Shown here piece by piece: positions 10,701 to 20,700 of a DNA stretch of 64,000 bases; position 1 is the stretch's first letter; each line of letters begins with the position of its first letter. The DNA comes from Cladopsammia gracilis (Eukaryota; Cnidaria; Anthozoa; Scleractinia; Dendrophylliidae). The notes under the pieces were generated by a model. It saw only the letters and a program-made list of their open reading frames with translations. It had not been told where the DNA came from and made no database searches. Where the stretch lies: contig JAJGOT010000471.1 of the NCBI GenBank assembly GCA_022457155.1, positions 468,001 to 532,000 of the forward strand. Direction: 5' to 3'. The translations under genes were made by a program, and so were the position numbers.

Positions 10701-13700
10701 CCTTTCCACTGTGGCACAGGTGAGTTTTCTTGACACCATCTTAGCGGAGTCAGGCTTCACCGCTGGCATGGCTTCAGAGTTACCCTGATCGACATCCATC
10801 TTTTTGGTCTTGGCACCTTCTGATTTCACCTCATTGTTTGGTCTCTTGATTGTTTTCTGGGGCGGTCCGTCAACCTTGAAGGTTTGCTTCCAATCACACC
10901 TTGATAAATGCCAGGGATTCTCAAGTTTGAATCTGTCACATGAGGCACTCTGAAAATGGGAATAAAATGGTTGGGCTGGTACCAGCTCCCAGGCGTTGAA
11001 TCTAGAGCGCCATCTCGTGACCACATGATGAAAACGGTGTCTTGTGCCCCCTGGTTCAAAATGCGTGGGAGTATCTTTCTATGGAGAAACTCTCTTATTC
11101 GAGAGGCTGCATTTGGATATACTGAATACACTGGCCTTTCTAAGACGCTAGCGAGTGCCATAAGGTGAAACATGCCACACCACACTTTTTCTCTGGAACA
11201 TCTCTTTGCTTCTTCATTTATCGCTGAAATGCGATCCTTTCCATCCCATGTAGCCATTCCTTCTGCAGTCAAGCACAATGTGAACAGTGTATCTTTATCA
11301 TAACCATTAAGTACACCAGAATTAAGATACTCTTGAAACGCAGGGTGCTTAGCATAGAAATTGCTGTTGGTGTAGAGTTCAAGAGTGGTCAACAAACGCA
11401 GAAAATGGTTCAGAGACTCATTGCCAACCAGGATACGTGATGCGGAGTTTAACAAACAGTCGCCATCTCCAGTCACTTTGCAAGCAAGGAATCTACTTTC
11501 TTCTCCCAAAATTATGTCGTCTGGAATAAGTGTTTGACCAAGCTCATCCTTGTCAAACAATTCAGGATTTTTGACTGATTGCTTTTGTTTCACCCAACAC
11601 GCCACTTGTTCGTACTTGCTGGACAGCAACGAAACGAAACGTTGGTTTAGATATTTCAGATCAGATTGTGGGTCGCACTGCAGCTGTGGAAAATCCATAA
11701 TTTGCTAACCAAGGAATGCTTTTTCACAGATTATGAAACTCGAAGTCTACGGTCGTGCTACTATTACAGTTTGCCTTCACTTACTTGATCACACATATTC
11801 CGTGTTTTCCCGCGTATCAAGTTTCCCACGACGTCTACGGTAATTACGGAAACAGCTATGAAACAACCTCCCGCATGGGCAGCTTATCAGCTTGGCACAA
11901 ATTTCATCAGCTGGAGTTTAAAACTCGCAGTAACATTCAGAGACTTGAAAATTTGATAAAATAACTCTCCTTTGTGTAGCAAAAGTTTTAAGCGAATGGA
12001 AGGTAGTTTTTGAGATGAAGTTATTTTTGGAATTGGAAGTGGCCGTGATTACAAAGCGTGACTAATTTTTACATTTTCACAAAATCATCAATGCAGTGAG
12101 TCGTAACAATATTTGAACCAAAGATGTAAAAAAATAAGGAGCTACAAAACTGATTTGTGATCATACGGACGAGATAAACATTGGTTACGTTTTACAGTTT
12201 TTCGAGTTTTTGAAAGTGATTGCATTCAGGTTAAACGTGAGAATTCGGGCCGTAAATTTAATTTGTATAACATTTCAATCGGGTCAAATTACGACTGTAA
12301 TTTATCTCACAACACTTGCAGATAACAGACAATAAGTAATAACATAAGACCTCAGATTTTAGTAGTTTTTTCAGACTAAATGAGGCTAAACGATCTTTCA
12401 CGACGCCTTTGCAAAAAGGAATACTGGCGCTTGATGTGGCGTGTTTACATTCAACGTGACATTTGAGACTACACATTGCGCGTGATAAATTCTCGGAACG
12501 GAAGAAAAACGAAAGTCTGGAAAGTGATAACAAAGCATTTTTGCGTTGTATTGCGGTAGTATAATAAAAAGAACTTGTTCCATATTTGGCCACGAATTTC
12601 AAGAAAGAATATTTTTCATTGAAGCTGAAATGCCTGTCAGAGTGTCCGACCAGGCTCAGCTTTTACCTGTCAAAACCCCAAATTTGCCGGACAATTGTCC
12701 GATGACCGACTGTTATTTGCAGGCTTGGGATTTGAACCCATGACCTTTGCGATTGTGGTGGAAACTCTCTACCACTGAGCTACAAGGCCAGATGGGAGCT
12801 GGAATTTCTCTTAAAATATTGAGCTTGATATCTCACAAGTTGGGTCAGATTCCATATCTCCAAGTCACAGAAACCATGTATTATTAATTTTTTAATAAAA
12901 CTAATCAGCACTATTTAGTAATTATTTTTCCAAAGATTTTCTGAAGATTCCAGAGGATTTAAAAAAAATGACATTGTTTCCAGATGAAAAGCATCAGTGG
13001 TACAGAAGAAAACATCTGGACTAGTTATCTACAGTAAAAGTTCTAAATGTTTTCTGATAATTTATTTCCTTATTTATCATTGCTTTTAACTGGTAAATAC
13101 GCAAAGCATTGAGTTATAGCAGATGGGACAAATATGCAAATTTTCACTCCTTCTTTCCTTCCTTTCATCTGTTGGCTGTAAACTTTTCTTGGTAATTTTG
13201 CTGGGCAGTACATCTCAAAAGTCTTGTGCATATATTTTGCCCATTCCAAATGTGATAGGTAAGTGATAAGTAATAGTCACCTGCCTTACTCATGGGGACA
13301 GCAATGGAGGGAGGGGAGGGGTGGGAGTTGGATGCAGAGGGTGATGGGTAGGGGGGGGAATCAGTGGAGCAAAACGCACAGGAGAGGGGAGGGTCCAAAG
13401 GTTGTTTCATATTTATGAGTTGGCTCGTATGTAGAAGCCTTTGGTTTTAGTTTCCATATTTTTTTTCTTTTTGCTTTCTTCCTTTGCATGGGAAAGAAGA
13501 GCAAGGTTTCAGTGGGAATAAGATTGCTACATATATTCGCTTGCAACAAAACTGTCATTTTCTTTAATCTAGGATGTGGTAACAAGCTGCTGTGATTGGT
13601 TGTCTGAATTCCTCGAAGCAGATGCCGCAGTTCTTAGGGGAATCAAGGGTGTTGTTTCTGCTGGGGATCATTTAAGGCAACAAGATGAATTAAATGTTGA

Positions 13701-14735
13701 AAGGTAATTCCAAACAGTTGATTACTGTATTTCCTCAAATAATGGATGACAGGGTTGACAACTCTAAGAAACGCTGTTTGAGCTATACTGTGTGTAACTG
13801 AAAGTTGTCCCGAAAATTTGGAATATCTTCCTGAATTTTTTCGGAGACGTTCTCGCAAAAATTTCACACTTCCCAAAATTTTAACAACATTAGCTCATGT
13901 TTCCCCGAAAATTTTTTGAGTTTCCCGATTCCCAGCAAAATCTTCAGATTCCTGGAAGAATTTTGTTTTTCTCCCAAAACAGGCCTTCTTAGAGTTGTCA
14001 CCCCCTGTAATGGATGGGAGTGAAGGAGGGGTAATTTATAAAAGAAGGCAATTATTTCAAACATTGCTTGCTGGAAAATAAGGCCAAAATAATCCAAACA
14101 AATCACAATAAACTGAACTGGACACATTTTTCTTTTTCAAGTGTTCTTTGTTGCATACATCGTTTTCTTTCACCCCCAGAGTCAATCATTATGGAGACAT
14201 GTAGTCAGTTCTAACTTTTTAGTCTTTTCAAGGAGGGCTTCTTTTCAGGGGAGCTTATTATTGGAGGTAATTTTGTGTTTCAAGTTTGGGTTCAGCTTTT
14301 AATTCAAACATGTGATTAACACTCTCTGAACTTACCAAAAAATCAGCTTTATGGCATCAAAACAACATAAAAAATGCATAAAATGCACAGCATGCTTTCT
14401 TTTAACAGTATTAAACTGTACTGCAGTCGTCTCCAAAGAGTACAGAATAAGTTCAACAGTTTGCTGACTTTTGTATTGAGTATAAGCCCATGGGCTTATA
14501 TATTTCGGTGGGCTTATCTTTGGAAGGATTTTTTGGGCTTACTGTTTCAGGAGGACTTTTATACATGAGGGCTCATAATACTCTGAATTAAACTATTTTC
14601 TGTAATAATGTATTTTAACATCCAAAGTCATGTCATTTCTGAGCATGTAATTTTATCTACAGGTCAATTTTTACATCAGTATGGGGAGCAGAAGCAAACA
14701 AGCAAGCTTTGGAACAATCCAAGAAACACAAATAA
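4739..14735 (+). CDS. ECHDC1: Ethylmalonyl-CoA decarboxylase, 4 exons
   Basis: Crotonase-fold enzyme that removes the carboxyl group of ethylmalonyl-CoA (and, more weakly, methylmalonyl-CoA), a metabolite-repair step for side products of acyl-CoA carboxylases. Exons read with GT-AG borders: 4739-5230, 6692-6910, 13573-13703 and 14663-14735, with phases 0, 0 and 2. The total is 915 nt, 304 aa, close to the roughly 300 aa of vertebrate ECHDC1. Diagnostic segments are FCSGGDLSVVKAI (first oxyanion-hole loop), LPLISVAAIEGRALGGGAE followed across the splice by LTTACDFRLM (second loop), then GLTPGWGGGARLV. The C-terminus has TSVWGAEAN before TAA. The first ATG after the promoter-like region was taken as start. 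The basic, Arg-rich N-terminus could be a targeting sequence, although mammalian ECHDC1 is described as cytosolic. Intron 2 (6.7 kb) is mostly a hAT element. Converges with MRPS16. Confidence 0.93.
5594..5825 (-). pseudogene. Non-LTR retrotransposon (LINE) fragment, endonuclease-RT linker
   Basis: On the minus strand an uninterrupted frame of about 77 codons reads KGNSRKTWQTINELTS, then TVKELKLHDH, then FNDHFATIGPRLANEIP. This is the typical linker between the endonuclease and reverse transcriptase of animal LINE ORF2 proteins. Only this fragment is recognisable and it lies in ECHDC1 intron 1, so it is a dead insertion. The clade was not determined. Confidence 0.75.
6911..7885. other. 5' part of ECHDC1 intron 2, no recognised feature
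   Basis: Only a donor splice site at 6911 and short unrelated open frames are seen. A stretch around 6970-7020 is GC-richer than its neighbours but has no recognisable identity. Confidence 0.5.
8462..11024 (-). pseudogene. hAT transposase, frameshifted
   Basis: Order on the minus strand: a TTF/BED-like zinc finger (YCTAMKCKVCCQF, later HAKSDTHKIA), then the RNase H-like core with the first acidic site in ILFDSTTDNTV, then a DGCSTNRG segment followed by WCVAHRLELALKDA, which contains the hAT CxxH-type motif. The helical insertion domain follows, and the C-terminal hAT dimerisation region LPVSNAALERMFSNLGRVK ends near 8690. The tail is rich in Ser, Glu and Asp. The frame breaks once in the C/G run at 9736-9738: the upstream part stops at 9732, while the downstream part is open from 9766 to 8462. 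One extra base there explains both. Similar proteins are often annotated as zinc finger protein 862-like. It might be intact in sister copies. Confidence 0.85.
10826..11698 (-). CDS. OTU-like cysteine peptidase region encoded by the hAT element
   Basis: A 290-codon frame starts at ATG 11698. It contains VTGDGDCLLNSASRIL, the OTU active-site signature with catalytic Asp and Cys, and near its end WYQPNHFIPIF with the expected catalytic His. OTU domains cleave ubiquitin linkages in many proteins. Vertnin-like and transposon-associated relatives exist, and activity here is unproven. The frame overlaps the hAT frame by about 200 bp in another register. The sense-like sequence appears to move from one register to the other near 10830-10900, suggesting an original OTU-zinc finger-hAT fusion now separated by a frameshift or an unspliced junction. 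The alternative is two independent proteins. Confidence 0.7.
   Translation of the reverse strand: MDFPQLQCDPQSDLKYLNQRFVSLLSSKYEQVACWVKQKQSVKNPELFDKDELGQTLIPDDIILGEESRFLACKVTGDGDCLLNSASRILVGNESLNHFLRLLTTLELYTNSNFYAKHPAFQEYLNSGVLNGYDKDTLFTLCLTAEGMATWDGKDRISAINEEAKRCSREKVWCGMFHLMALASVLERPVYSVYPNAASRIREFLHRKILPRILNQGAQDTVFIMWSRDGALDSTPGSWYQPNHFIPIFRVPHVTDSNLRIPGIYQGVIGSKPSRLTDRPRKQSRDQTMR
12722..12790 (-). repeat. tRNA-like sequence (SINE head or tRNA pseudogene)
   Basis: On the minus strand an A-box-like TAGCTCAGTGG and a B-box GGGTTCAAATCCC are spaced as in a tRNA, with a plausible D-arm and T-arm. The anticodon stem contains a mismatch and the loop is too long, and the acceptor ends pair poorly. 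It is therefore better read as a tRNA-derived SINE head than as a working tRNA gene. Confidence 0.6.
12791..13572. other. 3' part of ECHDC1 intron 2
   Basis: AT-rich intron sequence with a G-rich, purine-biased stretch at about 13300-13395. No gene or clear repeat was identified. It ends with a polypyrimidine tract and AG before exon 3. Confidence 0.5.
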
Positions 14736-15716
14736 TACCTTAATTGTTAACTTATTTTAACTAAACATCTGATAATTGACATGGAACAACAAAACATCAA
14801 GCATGGTTTACTTATGTACACCAAGGAAATGAATATTTAATTTTTCAACTTGGCTTACGGTAACTGGGTAACTTTACATTATTTACAATATTTATTTTAT
14901 TTTGGAATTAAGTCCAAATTCCAAAAAAGGACAAGAAAAGATAACTGGACACTCAAAAATAAAAAGTTCAATTTCATTTCATAAATGTCTGTATGTACAA
15001 GAGAGATCCATAATCCAAGGTCTTGTAATACCAATTTCAAGCAATGCATATGGGCAAGTTGATTGATACAGTCAATCCAAAATTCACATGCTATTGAAAA
15101 ACGTCAGCTGATATTCAAGGTACAAGAATGATACTGGATAACAAGAAAAGAGAATTGGCATCAAGGAAAAAGAAAATGTTTTTTACCTCCAGTTTTGACT
15201 CTCACATTATTTTACAAAACAAAAGAAACTTAAATAGTTAACAATCTAGTTACAGAAACCAATTAGCTTATTCTTTCTTTAGCATTTTTGAGGACTTGCC
15301 AAACATGTCAAAACCACAACTTATTGCTCTCATACTCCCAAAGCTGCTGAATAAATAGAAAGTGGATCTGTCTTAAAGTATATTCTTTGGTACTTGTCAT
15401 CTCAGGGGTGGGGTGGGGGTAGCAATTCAGTTAAAAAGTGATGGGACTGTGCACACTTGGAGATACTATCATCAAGGAATTAGAGAAGATAATGCTAACT
15501 TGGCATGGGCAAAAGTGAAAAAACAATCCGACCAATTATTGAAGAAAATATTCCTACCCTGTGCTCCTGTTAAGATGCGTGAATGAAGTCATAATTGAAT
15601 TATACTGGGCAAAATAATAAACCAAACATCAACAATGGGAAAATTTAACCCCATAAATATTTTGCGCCTCCCTGAACTTCTCCCCTGCCTGAGATCATCA
15701 TCTTCTGGCTCCAAGT
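14736..15716. other. Tail-to-tail interval between ECHDC1 and MRPS16
   Basis: AT-rich, no coding segment. It must contain the 3' untranslated ends of both convergent genes. An AATAAA-type hexamer occurs on the + strand near 14955, but the functional polyadenylation sites cannot be assigned from sequence alone. Confidence 0.5.
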
Positions 15717-17488
15717 TTACGGATCATATTTTTTATCTTCATTTTCCTTGTTTTCTCCATTTTCCATGCTTTCTTTATTTTCATTGTTTTCTTCATTTTC
15801 CTCCACTGCTTCTTCCTTCGTTTCTGCATCTTTCAGAACATCCGATGTTAAAGCTCTAGCAGCAAAGGCTTCACGGTTTCTTGCAGCAACTGCTAGACAA
15901 TGTGGGTGTGGTGGAAGGACCCCTGCCTACCAAACAGACCACAAAAAACAAAATGAATGTGGTGTACATAATGCAATAAGTACTGTATCTCCTTAGGTCT
16001 ACTCATAATGTATAATTATAGGCACTAATGGATGACTGGCACAAGCCTTGCAGTTCATTAGGCAGGGCATGAAAAAAGTCCCATCCGGTCGTCCGGGACT
16101 GTCAAGTAGATTTTTGTGTTGGGCAAGTAACTTTTCCCACTTGCACAAAGGGCAAGGATATGGACAAGCTGCTTTTGAACTAAGCTGAAATAACAATTTC
16201 TGAAATCTTGTCTGGGCAACTCCAAGTAAAACGTAAGACTTGCTTGCCTAAAGGGAAAGTTTAAATTTCAGATGCGGCCTTTTAATCTCTGGTGCCCACC
16301 CAGGCAAGGGTTTGAAGGGTATGGTTTTTAAACAGTTTAGTCTGGGATAGAGTATAGAAATCAGAGAGTTTTGGTCTAAAATACAGGTAGGGTATCATTT
16401 GCTGGGAAACTGATCAGTGGTATAAAAATTAAGTCTAGAAAAGGAATTGAAACTCGGAAAAGAAAAAGCCTTCCCTAAATGGAAATAAAATTATCACGGC
16501 AACATTGTTGATGGATGGTTTTCCATTAAAAACACTAATAGTGATACAGTTCTAAAAATAGCAAGTCTGGCATGAGGTTGGAAGTGTCCCCATGGGGCAT
16601 AGGGTTGCAAGTCTAGTGTAGGGTTGCAAAATCAGCTTAACATAGTCTGGTATAGGGTAAGGGTTTCAGAGTCCCAGCAGCACTCCCACCCAAAAATATA
16701 CAGAGTACCCCCCCCCCCCCCCGAACCCCACCACCTCCCTGACATCCGCATCCGCATATCCACATCTAAGCTATAGTGTGATGCTATGGCCCACTTGTAA
16801 ATGTGTCCACCTCATTACAGTTGACTAGATATGTGTGACCAAGCACATCAGTAACCATCTTCAGTAAACTTCAATAATAATCTTCAGTAGTAACCTTCAG
16901 TAATCTTCAGTAACCATCTTTTAATACATTTCCCAGTTTAATGCTGAATTTTAGACTCCCTTAACCCTATTCAGTCATCTGTAATAATCTACCTGTCCTA
17001 GTAAAACTGCTACAGGCCTTGAAGGTCTTGCTCCAACCGATAACCAGTATCTAGGTTGAATTTACCAGCAAAATAAGAAACAAGTTAAATGGTTAATTAA
17101 ACACAGAAAATTTTCAATACAAATGAAGAAAATAATAGTGTATATTGGTGAATAACTTCAACCTATTTATTTGAAGTTATCTCTCCACCTAAGTTAAGCT
17201 CACCTTATCCTATCCATGTTTAAACTTGCCAGCTTTTCATTTCTGGTGTTTGGTACTGGATCAAACGTTCCCACCTAAATATTGACGTATAATAAGCTTA
17301 ATTGAACAAGCTCAATTAACTCGGTTTTAGGAATGCATGATCGGGTCGACATTCATATGATTTTTCCCTACCTGCTCCAGATAACCCCTATTTCGAGGTT
17401 TATATCTGTTGGTGGCCACGATATAAAAGAAAGGCCTGTTTTTGCAGCCATAAAGGGCAAAACGAAGAGTTACTAACGATTTCCTCAT
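15717..17488 (-). CDS. MRPS16: Mitochondrial small ribosomal subunit protein bS16m, 4 exons
   Basis: Component of the mitochondrial 28S subunit. Minus-strand exons with GT-AG borders: 17488-17372, 17274-17204, 17050-16993 and 15926-15717 (stop TAA 15719-15717), giving 456 nt and about 151 aa (human about 137). The bS16 core is clear: LRFALYGCKNRPFFYIVA, NRGYLEQVGTFDPVPN, EKLASLNMDRIRYW and AGVLPPHPH, matching the RPFY, VEQLG, DPLPN and LNLDRI segments of the family. The tail is a low-complexity Glu/Asn/Lys extension. The ATG at 17488 was chosen because the open frame upstream (to about 17590 and beyond) has no in-frame ATG. A longer leader from an upstream exon cannot be excluded. Diverges from MKKS. 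Confidence 0.9.
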
Positions 17489-17724
17489 GCTTTGAACAGA
17501 AGAAGTAGAAATCTGCCAGGCGTCCACTACGGGGAACCTGCAGAATCTGGTTACTAGCGTAGAGCCCAGACTTCCAACGGTAGCAAACAAGATGGCCGCT
17601 GCAGATGTGCCAAAAAAATTGTGACTAATAGATTTGTTTTGTTTTAGACCAAGACAACAGTATTTTTATTATATTGTTGATACAATTATGAAAATGTTGT
17701 ATAACTGCATTGCATATATTCTAA
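17489..17724. promoter_or_regulatory. Shared divergent promoter interval of MRPS16 and MKKS
   Basis: Only 236 bp separate the MRPS16 and MKKS start codons, which point away from each other. The interval includes an AAGATGGCCGC sequence near 17589-17600, resembling a YY1-type core-promoter motif common at mitochondrial ribosomal protein genes. No TATA box in a convincing position is seen. Bidirectional use is inferred from geometry. Confidence 0.6.
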
Positions 17725-20700
17725 ATGGCGGATAGAAGTCGTTCTTCAAGGCTGTCTAAGGCAGATAAATGGCCTTCAAGTTCAAAGGTTTGTTCGGAGT
17801 TTGTGCAGAGAAATTTGTCAGAGAAATGTGAGTTTTATTAGAAACAGTGTTTAATTACTGTTGTTATTCAATTGTTTAGATTGCAGTTCAGCCTCTGGAT
17901 GATGCTAAAGTAATGCAGTTACTAGTCTCCCTAAAGGATTTAGTGTATTCATCGCATGGTCCAAATGGAAGGTAAATGGTACTCGGGTATAATAATGACG
18001 GGGAGGTGCGAAGACCTTTTTGGGTTTTGACATTTGTGATATGAGGACGTTTTGGGGGGTTATACATTTCGTGGGGGCAAAAGATTTTGGTGAGGACTTT
18101 TTTGGGGGTGTCGACACATTGCTTGAGAAAACAGACGACTTTTTGCAGTGATTCAACTACGTTTCCCATTTATTTTTGCGCTCGTTTCTCAGACATCTTT
18201 TTACGGAGGGAACTGTAGTGGCGCCACCACAAAAAGTTTTCTGTTTTCTCAGGTTAGTCAACACAAAGTGTGATCTTTTTATGCAGAGAGGAAAGGGACT
18301 TTTGGGGGGTTATGTTTTGGGTCTTTGGACTATTTTTGGGTCGGTTTTAGCCAAATAGGACTTTTTACCTGCCAACTTTTTCTGAGTGATAGGCGTGAGA
18401 ATTTTTTCGTGGGAGTGCCAGGATTTCCGAAGGCGACCCGACCGAATCCGAAGAAAACCCGATCTATTCCGAAGATGTCCTAAGATGTTCCGAAGAAATC
18501 TGAAATTTAAATGGACATCAGCAATCGTAACATTCAGAACGATAAAAACCTACAAAAAAGTGCTATATTTTCATGAATGTAACAATATGTTTTAAGGCTC
18601 ATAGCTTAAATCTGTAATTAGGTGTGAGAAATTGCTCCATAGGCGTGAGTAGGCGCGAGATCGGAGTTTTGGACTCGCAGGCGTGAGACTCACGCCTAAG
18701 GTGTGAGACTTGGCAGGTCTAGGACTTTTTCAGGTCTAACAATTTTGGCCTCATTCGCACCTCCCCATCACTAATCTACCCGAGTAGCCAGGTAATAGTT
18801 TGCAAAGCAGAAGAAAAATAGCAAGCCTTGTATCATGTATTTTAATGAACATTTGATCTTTAATAATCAGACTGAAGTTCTTTCAGACGTCCTCTGGTGG
18901 ACATGTGACTGTTACATCAACATCAAGCAGGATTCTTCACAGCTTGTCTGGCTTGTCGCATCCTATACCAAGACTTATACTCTCAGCTGTAAGGGGACAT
19001 TTAGATGCTTTTAATGATGGTGGACTTCAGACAGCATTGCTCCTACTGAGGTATCTTTACAGTCTGAGTTCTCTATAATTTTTACATATTTGCATTTTTG
19101 TATACAAATGTACATGTACCAGAAAACAAGGTCTTCCATGTTTAATTAACCAAAAACACTGGTTATTATGCAAAAATCAGTTATCTTATTCCTTGTGGAG
19201 TGACAAAATGTGTATAAACATGTGACTACCTCACCTTATTAACCCTTTTACTCCCAGGGTCAATTATGGAGACATGTAATGTAGTTCTAACTTTTGAGTC
19301 TGTGGACAAAATCATATTGTGTGACCATTCAAATGAAACCTCTTCAGCAGTACTTTTGCATGGTACCATTTGTTCTAACTTTTGAGTATGTGGATGAAAT
19401 CCTATGGTGTGACCATTCATATGAAACCTCTTCAACAGTACTTTTGCATGGTACCATTTGTTCTAACTTTTGAGTATGTGGATGAAATCCTATGGTGTGA
19501 CCATTCAAATGAAACCTCTTTAGCAGTACTTTTACATGGTACCATTTGTTCTAACTTTTGAGTCTGTGGATGAAATCCTATGGTGTGACCATTCAAATGA
19601 AACCTCTTCAGCAGTACTTTTGCATGGCACCATTTATTCTAACTTTTGAGTCTGTGGATGAAATCCTATGGTGTGACCATTCAAATGAAACCTCTTCAGC
19701 AGTACTTTTGCATGGTACCATTTGTTCTAACTTTTGAGTCTGTGGATGAAATCCTATGGTGTGACCATTCAAATGAAACCTCTTCAGCAGTACTTTTGCA
19801 TGGTCAGGGGCAGATTCAGGAATTTTAGAAAGAGGGAGCTGTAAAAATCATGGGCATGCCTTTCTAGAGGGGTCCAGGGGTATGCCCCCTCCCGGAAATT
19901 TTGATAATTTAAGTACTCTGAGATGCAGTCTGGTACATTGCTGGCACTCAAATTTGGCAAATGCCAGGATCCCATCTTAAACAAGAAATGTTGGAATATT
20001 TAATAATTAAAAATGCAAATGTGGTTGTGGTCAAACATGACTTCAATCAACTTGAACTTTTTTTTACACACAAAATCCAAGTAACTGGTGAGGTATGGCA
20101 GCTAATTAAACTAGAGTCATCCATCTTAAGACCTTGTTTAAAAAGAAAAAAGAAATGTCAGACAAAAGGGGAGGGGGGGGGGGGGGTCACAGCCCCCTCG
20201 GCCTGTCCCCTAAATCCCTCCCTGAAGGTACATTATGTACCATTTTGTTTTTCACTATTTTACAAAATGAAATTTGGGATTTTTCTTGAATGTTGACTTT
20301 TGGCACTCTTGGGAGTTAAAGGGTAACAGCAATCTAGCTACTGTAGGTTATTAGGGGCAGATAATGTGAACCCCCCCCCCCCCCCCCCCCCCATCTTACC
20401 AAAAAATAAGAGCTTTTTCAGTCTCTAAAATTGTAAACCAGGAATAGCATGGACTGGCAAAATTATGTCCAGAATGCTATAATAAGGACTGTGTAATATG
20501 AATCAATGCATGCAATATACTCCCTATTGAAGCTTTTTTTAAAGTTAGCTCTTCCAAATGTAGCCTTTTCTGGCCATGGGCTGGCTTGCCTTATGTTATG
20601 TCATTTTGGCAAATCATGTAATAGGCCCCTTAAGAAAATTGAAGGTAGGAAAAATAGTACATCATTGGTGAATTTATAAAACAAATTATTATTAAGGATG

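Larger units (their letters stand above)
7886..12726 (-). mobile_element. hAT-type DNA transposon with OTU-like and hAT transposase frames
   Basis: The internal minus-strand frames (11698 to 8462) encode an OTU-like peptidase region and a hAT transposase. The proposed ends are inverted copies of AAGCCTGCAAATAA (7886-7899; inverted 12713-12726). Looser inverted similarity continues inward for about 85 bp on both sides, through a GTCCGACCAG-type motif. The 8-bp flanks (GGGATATC and GGGATTTG) match at 6 of 8 positions, which fits an aged hAT target duplication but is weak. The right end abuts a tRNA-like sequence, so the exact border could instead belong to a SINE. It sits in ECHDC1 intron 2, opposite in orientation to the host gene. 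Confidence 0.7.

Noticed and set aside
17489..17590. Upstream extension of MRPS16 with a 34-residue leader
   Set aside because: The frame is open but has no ATG; it may be 5' untranslated sequence. The ATG at 17488 was preferred, leaving a longer form possible.
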